Positions 17,176 to 25,723 of a stretch of 64,000 bases of DNA are shown here, piece after piece; within the stretch, counting starts at the first letter, position 1; the number at the start of each line of letters is the position of its first letter. This stretch comes from Bacteroidota bacterium (GTDB taxonomy: Bacteria; Bacteroidota; Bacteroidia; Bacteroidales; UBA12077), in NCBI GenBank assembly GCA_020444275.1, contig JAHLLG010000002.1, positions 124,001 to 188,000 of the forward strand, in the 5' to 3' direction. The position numbers and the translations under genes are program-made. Below the pieces are notes generated by a model. It was not told the DNA's origin. It did not search any database and worked only from the letters and a program-made list of their open reading frames with translations.

Positions 17176-17445
17176 TTAATCACATGAAGCACCTTCTTCA
17201 ATAGCCATAGCTTTTACTGCTGCCCAGTTATCGAAATAGTCATTCCAATTGTCAGTTTCAGTTACTCCATTAACAGTATAAGTTAATGTGCCGTCATCAC
17301 AGGCTACATAAGTGTAAGTAACCGAATCATAAGTCTCAGTTAAAGTACAGCATTCCTTGTCATCATCATCACTACAAGAGCTGGAGCCTACAAGTACTGC
17401 AATGGCTCCAAATAGCATTGCCATTAATTTAAGTGTTTTTTTCAT
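17176..17445 (-). CDS. Small Cys- and Tyr-containing lipoprotein
   Basis: 89 residues. Signal peptide with lipobox GSSSC (C24), then an acidic linker SDDDDKE and a short mature domain with four further cysteines (C32, C33, C49, C88) and five tyrosines, several in acidic surroundings (for example NDYFDNW around Y70). No family recognised. It is terminated separately from the downstream sulfotransferase, unknown and DsbA-like genes. The layout resembles a substrate followed by modifying enzymes, but it could simply be an independent small lipoprotein. Confidence 0.75.
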   Translation of the reverse strand: MKKTLKLMAMLFGAIAVLVGSSSCSDDDDKECCTLTETYDSVTYTYVACDDGTLTYTVNGVTETDNWNDYFDNWAAVKAMAIEEGASCD

Positions 17446-17848
17446 AAAAAATTGTTAGTTAGTTTTGCCTACTCTAAATGCTTTTCGGCTTACCGCAACC
17501 TGCTCTATTATAGTTCAGGATTTAAATATTTCACAGTCTTTTTTGTGTCGTTTTATTCTTCTGTATCAAGCTATTTGCAGCTACAAATAATAAAAAAATA
17601 CATTACTACTTCTTAAAAATAGTGTAAATAGATTAAAATCCAAATAAATCTAAATCTTGATAGAAAGATTCAATGTAAGAATTAATACATCATGTTAATC
17701 CAAAATCTTACAAATGAGTTTTTTACTTGTCTATAATTTTTTGCAACCACTGTATTTTTTGTTGTAATTATTTTTTAGTGCGGATTATGTATATGTATTA
17801 AAGAAAAAAGCCCCGAATAAATTCGAGGCTTTGTAAATAATTATTTGT
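17446..17848. other. 403-base gap between the small lipoprotein and tryptophanase genes
   Basis: AT-rich. It must contain the promoter of the lipoprotein gene (minus strand), but no clear TAnnTTTG box was found there. The stretch 17477-17515 is richer in G+C and could form a small hairpin in the lipoprotein leader. The right end carries the tryptophanase terminator. Nothing else is recognised. Confidence 0.4.
17804..17829 (-). terminator. Intrinsic terminator of tryptophanase
   Basis: On the minus strand GCCTCGAA pairs with TTCGGGGC (17810-17829, one G-T wobble), followed by six T and then CTTT. It starts 20 bases after the tnaA stop codon. Confidence 0.85.
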
Positions 17849-19225
17849 TTATGCTTTGTCGAGCTCCACAGTAAAGTGTCTCATTATTGGGGCTTCATCA
17901 ATAATTTTGAATCCTTTCGTTATTTGATCTCTTCGGTCGAAAACATTTTTTAGAGCAACCGCAATAACATCCATGTGATTATTGGTATAAACTCTTCTTG
18001 GAATTGCTAACCTAAGCAATTCAAGAGCAGGATAACGATTCTCGCGTGTTTCCGGATCACGGTCAGCTAGTAGTGTTCCTATTTCAACACCTCTTATCCC
18101 AGCTTCAAGGTATAATTCTACTGCTAATGTTTGTGCTATATACTGTTCTTTTGGAACATTTGGCAAGAATTTTTTAGCATTCACAAATATAGCATGTCCA
18201 CCATAAGGTTTTTGAACTGGAATTCCATAATCTGTAAGTTTTTGACCTAAATAGGCCACTTGCTTAATCCTGGTATCGAGATAATCGAATTCAGTTCCTT
18301 CATCTAAACCTTGCGCTAGTGCATTCATGTCTCTACCCGACATTCCACCATAAGTAATAAATCCTTCGAAAACAATGTTAAATACAGTTGCCTTTTTAAA
18401 GGTTTCTTTACTTTTTAATGCAATAAAACCTCCCATATTCACAATAGCATCTTTCTTACTACTCATGGTCATTCCATCAGCATATGAGAACATCTCCTTC
18501 ACAATCTCTTTGATGGTTTTATTTTCGTATCCTTTTTCGCGTTGTTTGATGAAATATGCATTTTCAGCAAATCGAGCAGAATCGTAATAAATAGGAATAT
18601 TATATTTATCAGCAATTGCTCGTATTCCTTTCATGTTTTCTATAGAAACCGGTTGCCCTCCGGAAGAGTTACAGGTTACTGTTAAAACTATAAAAGGTAT
18701 TTTTTCAGGGGTGTGCTCTTTGATTGTATTTTCAAGTTTAGTTAAATCCACATTTCCTTTAAAAGGATGCTCAACTTCGGTATCGAAAGCTTCGTCAATT
18801 GTGCAGTCTACGGCTTTTGCCTTACGAAATTCGATGTGTCCTTTTGTAGTATCGAAATGCGAGTTCCCCGGAATAATATCACCTTCTTTAACTGTTGCAG
18901 AGAATAATACATTTTCTGCAGCTCTACCCTGGTGAGTTGGAAGAAAATAGTCAAATCCCAGTAATTCCTTTACTTTATCCTTTAATTTATGATAAGATGA
19001 TGCTCCGGCATAACTTTCGTCGCCAAGCATCATTGCCGACCATTGTTTGTCGCTCATTGCGCCGGTTCCTGAATCGGTTAACAGATCGATAAATACTTGT
19101 TCGCTTTTTAAATTAAATAAATTATATTTTGCTTCTTTAATCCATTTCTCGCGTTCTTCACGAGTGCTTTTTTTAATGGTTTCAACCATCTTAATTTTAT
19201 ATGATTCTGCAAATGGAAGTTCCAT
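17849..19225 (-). CDS. tnaA: Tryptophanase (tryptophan indole-lyase)
   Basis: 458 residues. Matches the beta-eliminating lyase family throughout: LLTDSGTGAMSD, PTHQGRAAEN, DSARFAENAYFIKQRE and the PLP lysine K258 in SSKKDAIVNMGG. The substrate region reads GIRGVEIGTLL; tyrosine phenol-lyases have an arginine (ERG) at the position of Ile in VEIG, so tryptophanase is preferred over tyrosine phenol-lyase. It produces indole, pyruvate and ammonia. It stands alone with its own terminator; a 5' leader of about 180 bases is likely. Confidence 0.92.
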   Translation of the reverse strand: MELPFAESYKIKMVETIKKSTREEREKWIKEAKYNLFNLKSEQVFIDLLTDSGTGAMSDKQWSAMMLGDESYAGASSYHKLKDKVKELLGFDYFLPTHQGRAAENVLFSATVKEGDIIPGNSHFDTTKGHIEFRKAKAVDCTIDEAFDTEVEHPFKGNVDLTKLENTIKEHTPEKIPFIVLTVTCNSSGGQPVSIENMKGIRAIADKYNIPIYYDSARFAENAYFIKQREKGYENKTIKEIVKEMFSYADGMTMSSKKDAIVNMGGFIALKSKETFKKATVFNIVFEGFITYGGMSGRDMNALAQGLDEGTEFDYLDTRIKQVAYLGQKLTDYGIPVQKPYGGHAIFVNAKKFLPNVPKEQYIAQTLAVELYLEAGIRGVEIGTLLADRDPETRENRYPALELLRLAIPRRVYTNNHMDVIAVALKNVFDRRDQITKGFKIIDEAPIMRHFTVELDKA

Positions 19226-19409
19226 GATATATTTGTTTTATGATTTTAAAATATGTGTTAATTGAAAATAGATAATAGATAATGTACTCTATGAAAATAG
19301 AGTTACTAGAAGTGAAAAGAATCTCTCTTCTTAATGTTCAGGTAAACATTCTTTGCTGAAAATAATATGTTTTTTGATATCTTCATTCAGCAGACTTTTT
19401 ATTCAGATA

Positions 19410-19417
19410 CAAATATA
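19410..19417 (-). promoter_or_regulatory. Possible -7 element of the tryptophanase promoter
   Basis: Minus strand TATATTTG, identical to the -7 octamers of the HU and small RNA promoters. The -33 element at the right distance is poor. If used, the transcript has about 178 untranslated bases, containing a hairpin ACTCTA/TAGAGT near 19281-19298. The leader shows no Trp-coding leader peptide. Confidence 0.4.
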
Positions 19418-19509
19418 CAAGATTCTAAAATAATTGCATAAAATTAAATATTTTTGTGCAGGGTTAATAATAATACATCTTACATAATTTTCTAAAAATC
19501 AATATTCTA

Positions 19510-21210
19510 ATGCAATATAAAGCTTTTTTAATCATTTTATTTACATGGTTTAGCTTCATTGTAAATGCTCAAACTGAAAAAACAGATTCTACAAATACAA
19601 TAAAAACAAATGAAATTGATTCGATTAGTATTGATTCATTGCATGTTAAGGATACGATTTCAATAGTAAAAAGACCAGATATTATACCGGTGCTTCAAAC
19701 CGATAGTGTTACAGCACATATTGATTCTACAGAATTATTACTTATTGAAGAAGTTGTTGCAGATTCTACAGAAATGCCTGATTCTGAAAAGTTAGCTGTT
19801 AAATCATACGAGCAGGTAATGGATTTTATCAGCGATTCCTTATTTTTTGAGCAGGCAGATACAGTTTACTACATTATGCACAATCTCAATCAACTTTTAT
19901 CTTCCGATACAATAATTGCTAATGATACTACAAAGCAAGCAATTTACAGTTTAATGGAATATTCGAAAAAAGTGAATATCGATAGTGTGATTAATTATCT
20001 GAATACTAAGATTAAAAAAGATTCAGTAATAGATTATTCCGATTCTACAATAAGAATATACCGCGATTCTCTATTCAATGCGGTTCGCTTTTTAATTGAA
20101 AGTGTACCCGAGGATTCAGTTTACTTTTACTTTAAGAACATGGATCGTGATTCTGTACTCTTTTATACGGCACAAGATGAAATCGATTCTGTTCGGTTAA
20201 ATTTGTATGATAACAGGGGCGAGGAAGCGGTTTTATGGATCGAGAAATCTGATATTGATGTTTTTAATCTTTATTTGGAAGATGGTATTTATATTGAAAA
20301 AGCAAGGCAGCAAAAGGTTGTAGATCCACGATTAGATGCCGGCTTTGAATTTCCAGAATTGAAAAAAGTTACTATACCAAACAAAATATTACCCATCTGG
20401 GATTTTGAAGGCTCAGCCGATATTAAGTTTAATCAGGGGTATGTTTCGGAATCATGGGCAGAAGGTGGTGAAAGTAGTATATCCACATTATCTATTTTAA
20501 AATATAGTGCAGATTACTCGTATGGAAAGATGCGAAATTTAGACACTGATGTAGAATATCGATTAGGCTATTTAAAAGCCGGAGATAACGAAATGCAAAA
20601 GAATGACGACAAATTTGAACTAAATGTAAAATATGGTAAACAGGCTTTTAATAATTGGTATTATAGTGGATTGTTAAACTTTAAAACGCAGTTTTTTGAG
20701 GGAAAAGAGTATGTTAACGATAGTACTGTGAATATTGTTTCTGAATTTTTATCTCCGGCGTATGTTGTATTTTCGCTAGGTTTGGATTATAAACCCACCA
20801 ACAAATTAACAGTACTTATTTCGCCTTTAACTTCAAAATTTACAATTGTAGCAGATACAGTATCATATGATCAAACCCGGTTTGGTTTAGATAAAGATGA
20901 AATGATCAGGAAGGAGCTTGGTGCTTATGTTAAAATAATTTCTAAATTAAAGTTTAGTAATAATATTAAGCTGGAAAACAAACTAAATTTCTTTACCAAT
21001 TACAGTAAAAATCCTCAAAACGTAGATGTTGACTGGGAATTGAATCTGGGTGTGCAATTAACGGATTACATCACAATGTCGGTAAATACGCATTTTATTT
21101 ATGATGATGATGTGGATATACCGGTATTTGAAGATGGAGTACAAGTTGGCATAACTAAAAAAGCCCAGTTTAAAGAACTCTTTGGAATAGGATTTACGTA
21201 CAGTTTTTAA
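19510..21210 (+). CDS. DUF3078 outer-membrane protein
   Basis: 566 residues. Signal peptide (cleavage after VNA, about residue 20). A long Asp/Ser/Thr-rich acidic region (20-270) with repeated DSV/DST units precedes the DUF3078 domain (about 300-566), which starts WDFEGSADIKFNQGYVSESWAEGGE and ends in a beta-barrel-like strand with terminal aromatic (GFTYSF). DUF3078 proteins are common in Bacteroidota and unassigned. The acidic repeat-like N-terminal region is unusually long. Its stop overlaps the convergent acyltransferase gene by four bases. Confidence 0.85.
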   Translation: MQYKAFLIILFTWFSFIVNAQTEKTDSTNTIKTNEIDSISIDSLHVKDTISIVKRPDIIPVLQTDSVTAHIDSTELLLIEEVVADSTEMPDSEKLAVKSYEQVMDFISDSLFFEQADTVYYIMHNLNQLLSSDTIIANDTTKQAIYSLMEYSKKVNIDSVINYLNTKIKKDSVIDYSDSTIRIYRDSLFNAVRFLIESVPEDSVYFYFKNMDRDSVLFYTAQDEIDSVRLNLYDNRGEEAVLWIEKSDIDVFNLYLEDGIYIEKARQQKVVDPRLDAGFEFPELKKVTIPNKILPIWDFEGSADIKFNQGYVSESWAEGGESSISTLSILKYSADYSYGKMRNLDTDVEYRLGYLKAGDNEMQKNDDKFELNVKYGKQAFNNWYYSGLLNFKTQFFEGKEYVNDSTVNIVSEFLSPAYVVFSLGLDYKPTNKLTVLISPLTSKFTIVADTVSYDQTRFGLDKDEMIRKELGAYVKIISKLKFSNNIKLENKLNFFTNYSKNPQNVDVDWELNLGVQLTDYITMSVNTHFIYDDDVDIPVFEDGVQVGITKKAQFKELFGIGFTYSF

Positions 21211-22091
21211 TCTTTTGGTATATCTACGCGTTTTCTTTTCCAGCGCTTATGTGACCATAGCCAGTCTTCCGGTTTTTTTCGAATAACTTCTTCAAGCCTA
21301 TTCATGTATGTTTTTGTAACCGCACCTTCTTCAAGCGTTGCAGGGTTTTCAAGTAACTTTTCTGCAGTAAGTTGATAATACCCGCGTTTAATGCGCTGTA
21401 TATCCAAATAAATTAAAGGATAGTTGTAATTTTTTGCGTATTTCTCGGGTCCGTGCAGGCATGCAGTATCCTGATTCATAAAATTAACCCAAATTGCTTT
21501 TTTTGTTGATGATGGACTCTGATCGGCAACTAATAAAAAAATACAGGTTTGATTTTTAAAATTTTCGAATGTTTCACTGGTCTTATAGATCGATTTTAAA
21601 AGTGTTCCGTTTTCGGCTCGTGTTCTTTTTACAAAATTGTCGATATATTTATTTGAGAGTGGTTTATAAATAGCAATAGCACGATGTTTTATTTGCAGAC
21701 TTCCTGCTAATGCTCCCCATTCCCAGTTGCCATAGTGTCCGGTTACACCTATAACACTTTGCCCTTGCTTATGATACTCATCTAAAATTTCAGGATTAAT
21801 AATTTTAAATCTCTTTTTAACCTGTTTTGTTGATATGGTAAATGTTTTAATACTTTCTACAATAATGTCGGTAAGGTTTCGGTATGTTTTTTTTGCAATT
21901 GAGTTTATCTCTTTCTTAGATTTTTCCGGAAATGATTTTTTTAAGTTCTGTATAACTACACTTTTCCTGTATTTAAATACACGATAAAATAAAAATGATA
22001 AGAAATCTGAAAAGGGGTAGAGTATCCAAAACGGAATAATAGCAATAAAATAAATAGAAGCTAGAAATATGATATAAACTAAGTACTGCAT
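21207..22091 (-). CDS. LpxL/HtrB-type lipid A acyltransferase
   Basis: 294 residues with an N-terminal membrane segment, the HX4(D/E)-type motif GHYGNWEWG (His-x4-Glu), and the basic C-terminal WLWSHKRWKRK seen at the end of LpxL/LpxM-type lysophospholipid acyltransferases. It adds a secondary acyl chain to the lipid A precursor at the inner membrane. Bacteroidota usually carry a single such enzyme, giving penta-acylated lipid A. Convergent with the DUF3078 gene. Confidence 0.9.
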   Translation of the reverse strand: MQYLVYIIFLASIYFIAIIPFWILYPFSDFLSFLFYRVFKYRKSVVIQNLKKSFPEKSKKEINSIAKKTYRNLTDIIVESIKTFTISTKQVKKRFKIINPEILDEYHKQGQSVIGVTGHYGNWEWGALAGSLQIKHRAIAIYKPLSNKYIDNFVKRTRAENGTLLKSIYKTSETFENFKNQTCIFLLVADQSPSSTKKAIWVNFMNQDTACLHGPEKYAKNYNYPLIYLDIQRIKRGYYQLTAEKLLENPATLEEGAVTKTYMNRLEEVIRKKPEDWLWSHKRWKRKRVDIPKD

Positions 22092-22135
22092 TTTTTAAGG
22101 AATTGGGCTGCGAATTTACTAAAAATGATTTAGAA

Positions 22136-23275
22136 CTAGTTAGTATTGTTTAATCGATCTACATATTTTTGAAGAAGAATTTGCTTATGTGCATCAGCTT
22201 TGAGTTGGCGCTCTTTATAATCAGATCGTGATTCGGAAGGTCTTTTAGGATCAAATAAATCGGATTGTTCAAGTTCTTGCTGATATTCATCTTTGAAATA
22301 GAAATTAACAAGAAGTTCGGGTTTTAGTTTCCACACCTTAATGGTTTTATCGCTCGAAGCACTTAAAATATATTTGTTATCGTTGCGAATGGCAACATCA
22401 TTTACCGGCATAGTATGTCCGACATAGGTATGGATTTCTTTACCACTCACAACATCCCAGAGTTTAACTGTGGCATCGTATGATCCGGAAACAAGAAGTT
22501 TGTCGTTCGAACTAAATTGAATACTCATCACGCTTCGTTCGTGGTTTGTTAAAACGTGAATAATATTCATTGTATTTAAATCCCATATTTTTATGGTTCC
22601 CTCACGTGAAGCACTGGCCAGATACTTGCCATTATGGCTAAATGCCAGCGCGTAAACATTTCCGCTATGTGCCGGGAAAGTATGTATTAATTCAAAATTA
22701 TCGAACGTGTAAATATCTATGTATCCATTTTGCGATCCACTGGCAATTAAATTTGTTGCTTTGGAATAAGCAGTGGCCATAACACTTTTTCTGTTATTCT
22801 CGAAAATATGTATGGTGCTGCCTTCTGCTACATCCCAGAGTCTGAAATCATTATCGAACGATCCGCTAACCATAAATTTTGCATCTGCTGATAAACCGAT
22901 TGACCACACGGCTGTTGTATGGCCGGATAAAGATTTTATATAAGTTCCGTCGTTTTGCCAAACATTTACAGTTTTATCCCCACCACTAAAGAACAGATCC
23001 CCAGCAGTTGAGTATTCAAGTTCATAAATCGTAGCGTAATGTCGTTGAATAGTTTTTACTGGCTCAAACGTTTCAAAATTCCAGAGGATGATCTTTTCAT
23101 CTTTCGAACCGCTAATGAACTGTTTCCCATCCGGACTAAAAGCAACAGAATGCACCTGGTCGGTATGTTCTTTTAAGGTTGTAACTAGTGATTCGTCTTC
23201 CTGCGCTAAAGTTTGGATAGTTACAAAAGCAAACAGGACCAGAAAAAAGTTTCTAAGTTTACCGGAATATATCAT
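22136..23275 (-). CDS. Exported WD40-repeat protein
   Basis: 379 residues. Signal peptide (about 1-24, ending QTLAQ), then seven WD40 repeats, each with the GH...V..(L/V).(F/L)S..(G/D)K...S.S.D..(I/V)(K/R)(L/I)W pattern, filling residues 35-315 as one complete propeller, and a charged C-terminal tail (320-379) rich in Glu, Lys and Arg. Probably an envelope scaffold. It follows a small membrane-associated gene with 17 bases between, suggesting co-transcription. No catalytic motif. Confidence 0.85.
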   Translation of the reverse strand: MIYSGKLRNFFLVLFAFVTIQTLAQEDESLVTTLKEHTDQVHSVAFSPDGKQFISGSKDEKIILWNFETFEPVKTIQRHYATIYELEYSTAGDLFFSGGDKTVNVWQNDGTYIKSLSGHTTAVWSIGLSADAKFMVSGSFDNDFRLWDVAEGSTIHIFENNRKSVMATAYSKATNLIASGSQNGYIDIYTFDNFELIHTFPAHSGNVYALAFSHNGKYLASASREGTIKIWDLNTMNIIHVLTNHERSVMSIQFSSNDKLLVSGSYDATVKLWDVVSGKEIHTYVGHTMPVNDVAIRNDNKYILSASSDKTIKVWKLKPELLVNFYFKDEYQQELEQSDLFDPKRPSESRSDYKERQLKADAHKQILLQKYVDRLNNTN

Positions 23276-23292
23276 AAAATTACATCTTGTAA

Positions 23293-23691
23293 TTATCTTC
23301 CTTTGTCGATGAAGTATTTGGCTACAATCATTCCGCAGGCCAATGTTCCTCCTACGGCTATTCCAAGATTTACACTGCTAGCACTATTGCTTGTAAAATT
23401 ATTAGGATCGTTTACCAGAATTAATGTAGCTGTTGCAACGGCTAATCCTCCTGCTACGTATAGCATTAAATTATCATTCTTTTTTCTGCGTCGCTTTAAA
23501 TACGCATAATCAATATCAGTTTGTGAGTTGAAGTTGATCACCTGATATTTAAATTGTTGATAATTGTTGTTGAGCTTAATTTCCGAAGTATTATTCGTGT
23601 TAAATAATAATGTGCTTGAACTGTTTGGTTCAATTGCAAATGAAAATTTAAATATTAGCAAACAAAATATAACGAATACAATCTTTCTCAT
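23293..23691 (-). CDS. Unknown exported protein with one membrane segment
   Basis: 132 residues from the ATG at 23691 (an in-frame ATG at 23706 would add five). Signal peptide MRKIVFVIFCLLIFKFSFA, a short polar region with Asn-rich stretches, a basic cluster KRRRKKN, then a hydrophobic segment (MLYVAGGLAVATATLILV) and a second small-residue-rich one near the C-terminus. Not recognised. It is upstream of the WD40 gene and probably in its operon. Confidence 0.6.
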   Translation of the reverse strand: MRKIVFVIFCLLIFKFSFAIEPNSSSTLLFNTNNTSEIKLNNNYQQFKYQVINFNSQTDIDYAYLKRRRKKNDNLMLYVAGGLAVATATLILVNDPNNFTSNSASSVNLGIAVGGTLACGMIVAKYFIDKGR

Positions 23692-23937
23692 TTTTTCTAA
23701 TCTCATTAATTGCAGCGAATACCTTATAAATCAAAACTACTATAAATAGCCTTAAAATACCAAATTTTAAAGATAATAATTATCAACTATTTACACATAT
23801 TGTCTTCATTAAATATGATGAGATGTTAATAAATGGTTTTGAAATGAATAAAAAAAATGATAAATGTTAAACAGTTATGTTATAAAATGAAATAACCTGA
23901 AGACTTTATGTTATGTTTTAAGTTTGTTAATTCTCCT

Positions 23938-24147
23938 TTATTGATCGATATTATTTACTTTTTTCCACCAAGTAAAAAACTCCTTATCGGAAATAATTTC
24001 TTCTCCAAACTGTTCCTGGTAAATATTTTTTTCTTTTTCGGTAATATGTCTTTTCTGAATATGATAATTCCAATCATTCCGCACCGGAATGTAATATCCG
24101 CTTAATAAATTGTGAGTTGGTTTAAAAAATATTTCTTGTGTTGACAT
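23938..24147 (-). CDS. Small unknown protein (69 residues)
   Basis: An isolated short gene with a normal ATG. The peptide is rich in aromatic and charged residues (HNLLSGYYIPVRNDWNYH; FFTWWKKV at the C-terminus), with no signal or membrane segment. No family is recognised. It is separated by more than 130 bases from both neighbours, so it has its own signals. Real coding status is likely from its composition but not certain. Confidence 0.5.
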   Translation of the reverse strand: MSTQEIFFKPTHNLLSGYYIPVRNDWNYHIQKRHITEKEKNIYQEQFGEEIISDKEFFTWWKKVNNIDQ

Positions 24148-24278
24148 AACAATTCGATTTTATTGGTTAAACAAAATCTGATGATATATAATTTGTAAGA
24201 TGATATTTACACAGTGTAACACAAAATATATACCAATATGCTATTGTTTAGGTTGTTATGACAAAATGTCGTGGATGA

Positions 24279-25172
24279 TTAAAACCAAATATCAATAATA
24301 AGTTCGGTAATAGTAAAAACTGCAAAAATTACACTGGCGATACCGTTGGTTGTAAAAAAAGCGACATTAACTCTGCTTAAATCATTTGGTTTTACAAGCG
24401 TATGTTGATAAAACAAAAGTCCAATAAAAATAGTTGAACCTATCCAGTAGATCAAACCAAATTCTCCCAAATAGCCAGCTGTAAGCGTAAGGAGAGCTGA
24501 TAAAACATGAAGTAATGTAGATGCATTTAATGCTCCTTTTTTACCAAAAAATACAGGAAACGATTTGAGCTCTTCTTCTTTGTCAAAATCTAAATCCTGT
24601 AAAGCATAGATAATATCAAAACCACTTACCCAAAGTAAAACAACGAATGAATAAAGAATAGGAATCAAAGCAAATTCTCCTGTAACTGCAAGATATGCGC
24701 CAATTGGAGCTAACGATAATCCTAAACCTAAAATTAAATGACACAACGCAGTAAATTTTTTGGTAACACTATATCCCAGTACAATTAACAATGCAATCGG
24801 CGATAATTTAAACGTTAAGCTATTAATAAAGTAGGTTGTAGCAATAAATAGTAATGAGTTAATAATAACAAACAAAAGAGCCGAATTTGCTTTGATAATA
24901 CCCGCAGGAATCTCGCGAATAGCAGTTCTGGGGTTTTTAATATCTATATTCCGATCGATAAAGCGATTAAAAGCCATTGCTGCATTTCGGGCAAAAACCA
25001 TACACAGGATTACAAATAAAAAGAGTTTCCAATCAAATTCTGCTTTGGCCTGCCCGTCCGGCAGGCGGGTTTGATGTAAAGCCAAAAAATAACCTATTAA
25101 AGCAAAAGGCATTGCAAAAATGGTATGGCTGAATTTTACTAGTGAAAGGTAGTTCTTTACTTTTTTTATCAT
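24279..25172 (-). CDS. UbiA-family prenyltransferase, probably the menaquinone (futalosine) enzyme
   Basis: 297 residues with about eight membrane segments. The first Asp motif is NRFIDRNIDIKNPR near residue 87 and the second is DIIYALQDLDFDKEEE near residue 190, both needed for Mg-prenyl diphosphate binding. With mqnA elsewhere in the window, the natural role is prenylation in the futalosine pathway to menaquinone (MqnP-like), since ubiquinone is not made in this phylum. Residues 35-44 (TRLPDGQAKA) are encoded by an in-frame palindromic repeat (25048-25066) placed in the first loop. Confidence 0.88.
   Translation of the reverse strand: MIKKVKNYLSLVKFSHTIFAMPFALIGYFLALHQTRLPDGQAKAEFDWKLFLFVILCMVFARNAAMAFNRFIDRNIDIKNPRTAIREIPAGIIKANSALLFVIINSLLFIATTYFINSLTFKLSPIALLIVLGYSVTKKFTALCHLILGLGLSLAPIGAYLAVTGEFALIPILYSFVVLLWVSGFDIIYALQDLDFDKEEELKSFPVFFGKKGALNASTLLHVLSALLTLTAGYLGEFGLIYWIGSTIFIGLLFYQHTLVKPNDLSRVNVAFFTTNGIASVIFAVFTITELIIDIWF
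25048..25066. repeat. REP-like palindrome inserted in the prenyltransferase gene
   Basis: GCCTGCC / GGCAGGC around a five-base loop CGTCC, strongly G+C-rich in an AT-rich gene. It is in frame and encodes part of LPDGQA in a loop where relatives have a shorter sequence (from memory of the family). A related core with one changed base pair is found before htpG (54315-54330). Confidence 0.65.
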
Positions 25173-25203
25173 TCCGAATTAATCTGTTATTAGCCTGTAT
25201 ATT

Positions 25204-25722
25204 CTACTCCAGCGATAATTGAATTAACTTTTCTTTGTAGATATCATAGTTTTCTTCATCAAAGCAAACAAAAAAAACGGTTTTTAGTTTTTTGTTTTCC
25301 TGTAAAAATTTATTCACTGTCCGAATTGCAATTCCTGCAGCCATTGTTTTCGGGAATCGGTAAACACCGGTGCTAATGTTAGGAAAGGCAATTGTGCTCA
25401 GCTTTTTCTTTACAGCAATTTGTAAACTATTTTTATAACAATTGGCTAATAATTCTGGTTCATTTTGTTCTCCACCATGCCAAACCGGTCCGACAGTGTG
25501 TATCACATATTTTGAAGGTAAAAGATATGAACGGGTTATTTTCGCTTGGCCGGTTTCACAACCATTTAATGATCGGCATTCTTCCAATAGTTCTGGTCCT
25601 GCGGCCCGGTGAATAGCGCCATCAACGCCACCTCCACCTAATAATGATTTGTTGGCAGCATTGACTATTGCATCCACTTCCATTTTCGTTATATCACCTT
25701 TTACCAGTTCTATTTGTGGCAT
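25204..25722 (-). CDS. Macrodomain protein (O-acetyl-ADP-ribose deacetylase type)
   Basis: 172 residues forming a single macrodomain. Seen: [30 protein letters not shown] (ligand-binding loop 1 with catalytic-type Asn/Asp) and [10 protein letters not shown] (loop 2), both strongly conserved in the YmdB/MacroD class. Removes ADP-ribose or acetyl groups from ADP-ribosylated targets. It lies one base downstream of pheT, so it is probably expressed with it. Confidence 0.93.
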   Translation of the reverse strand: MPQIELVKGDITKMEVDAIVNAANKSLLGGGGVDGAIHRAAGPELLEECRSLNGCETGQAKITRSYLLPSKYVIHTVGPVWHGGEQNEPELLANCYKNSLQIAVKKKLSTIAFPNISTGVYRFPKTMAAGIAIRTVNKFLQENKKLKTVFFVCFDEENYDIYKEKLIQLSLE

Positions 25723-25723
25723 A

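Noticed and set aside
19226-19403. TnaC-like leader peptide before tryptophanase
   Set aside because: The only short frame in the leader (26 codons) has no Trp codon, so the E. coli attenuation model does not apply.
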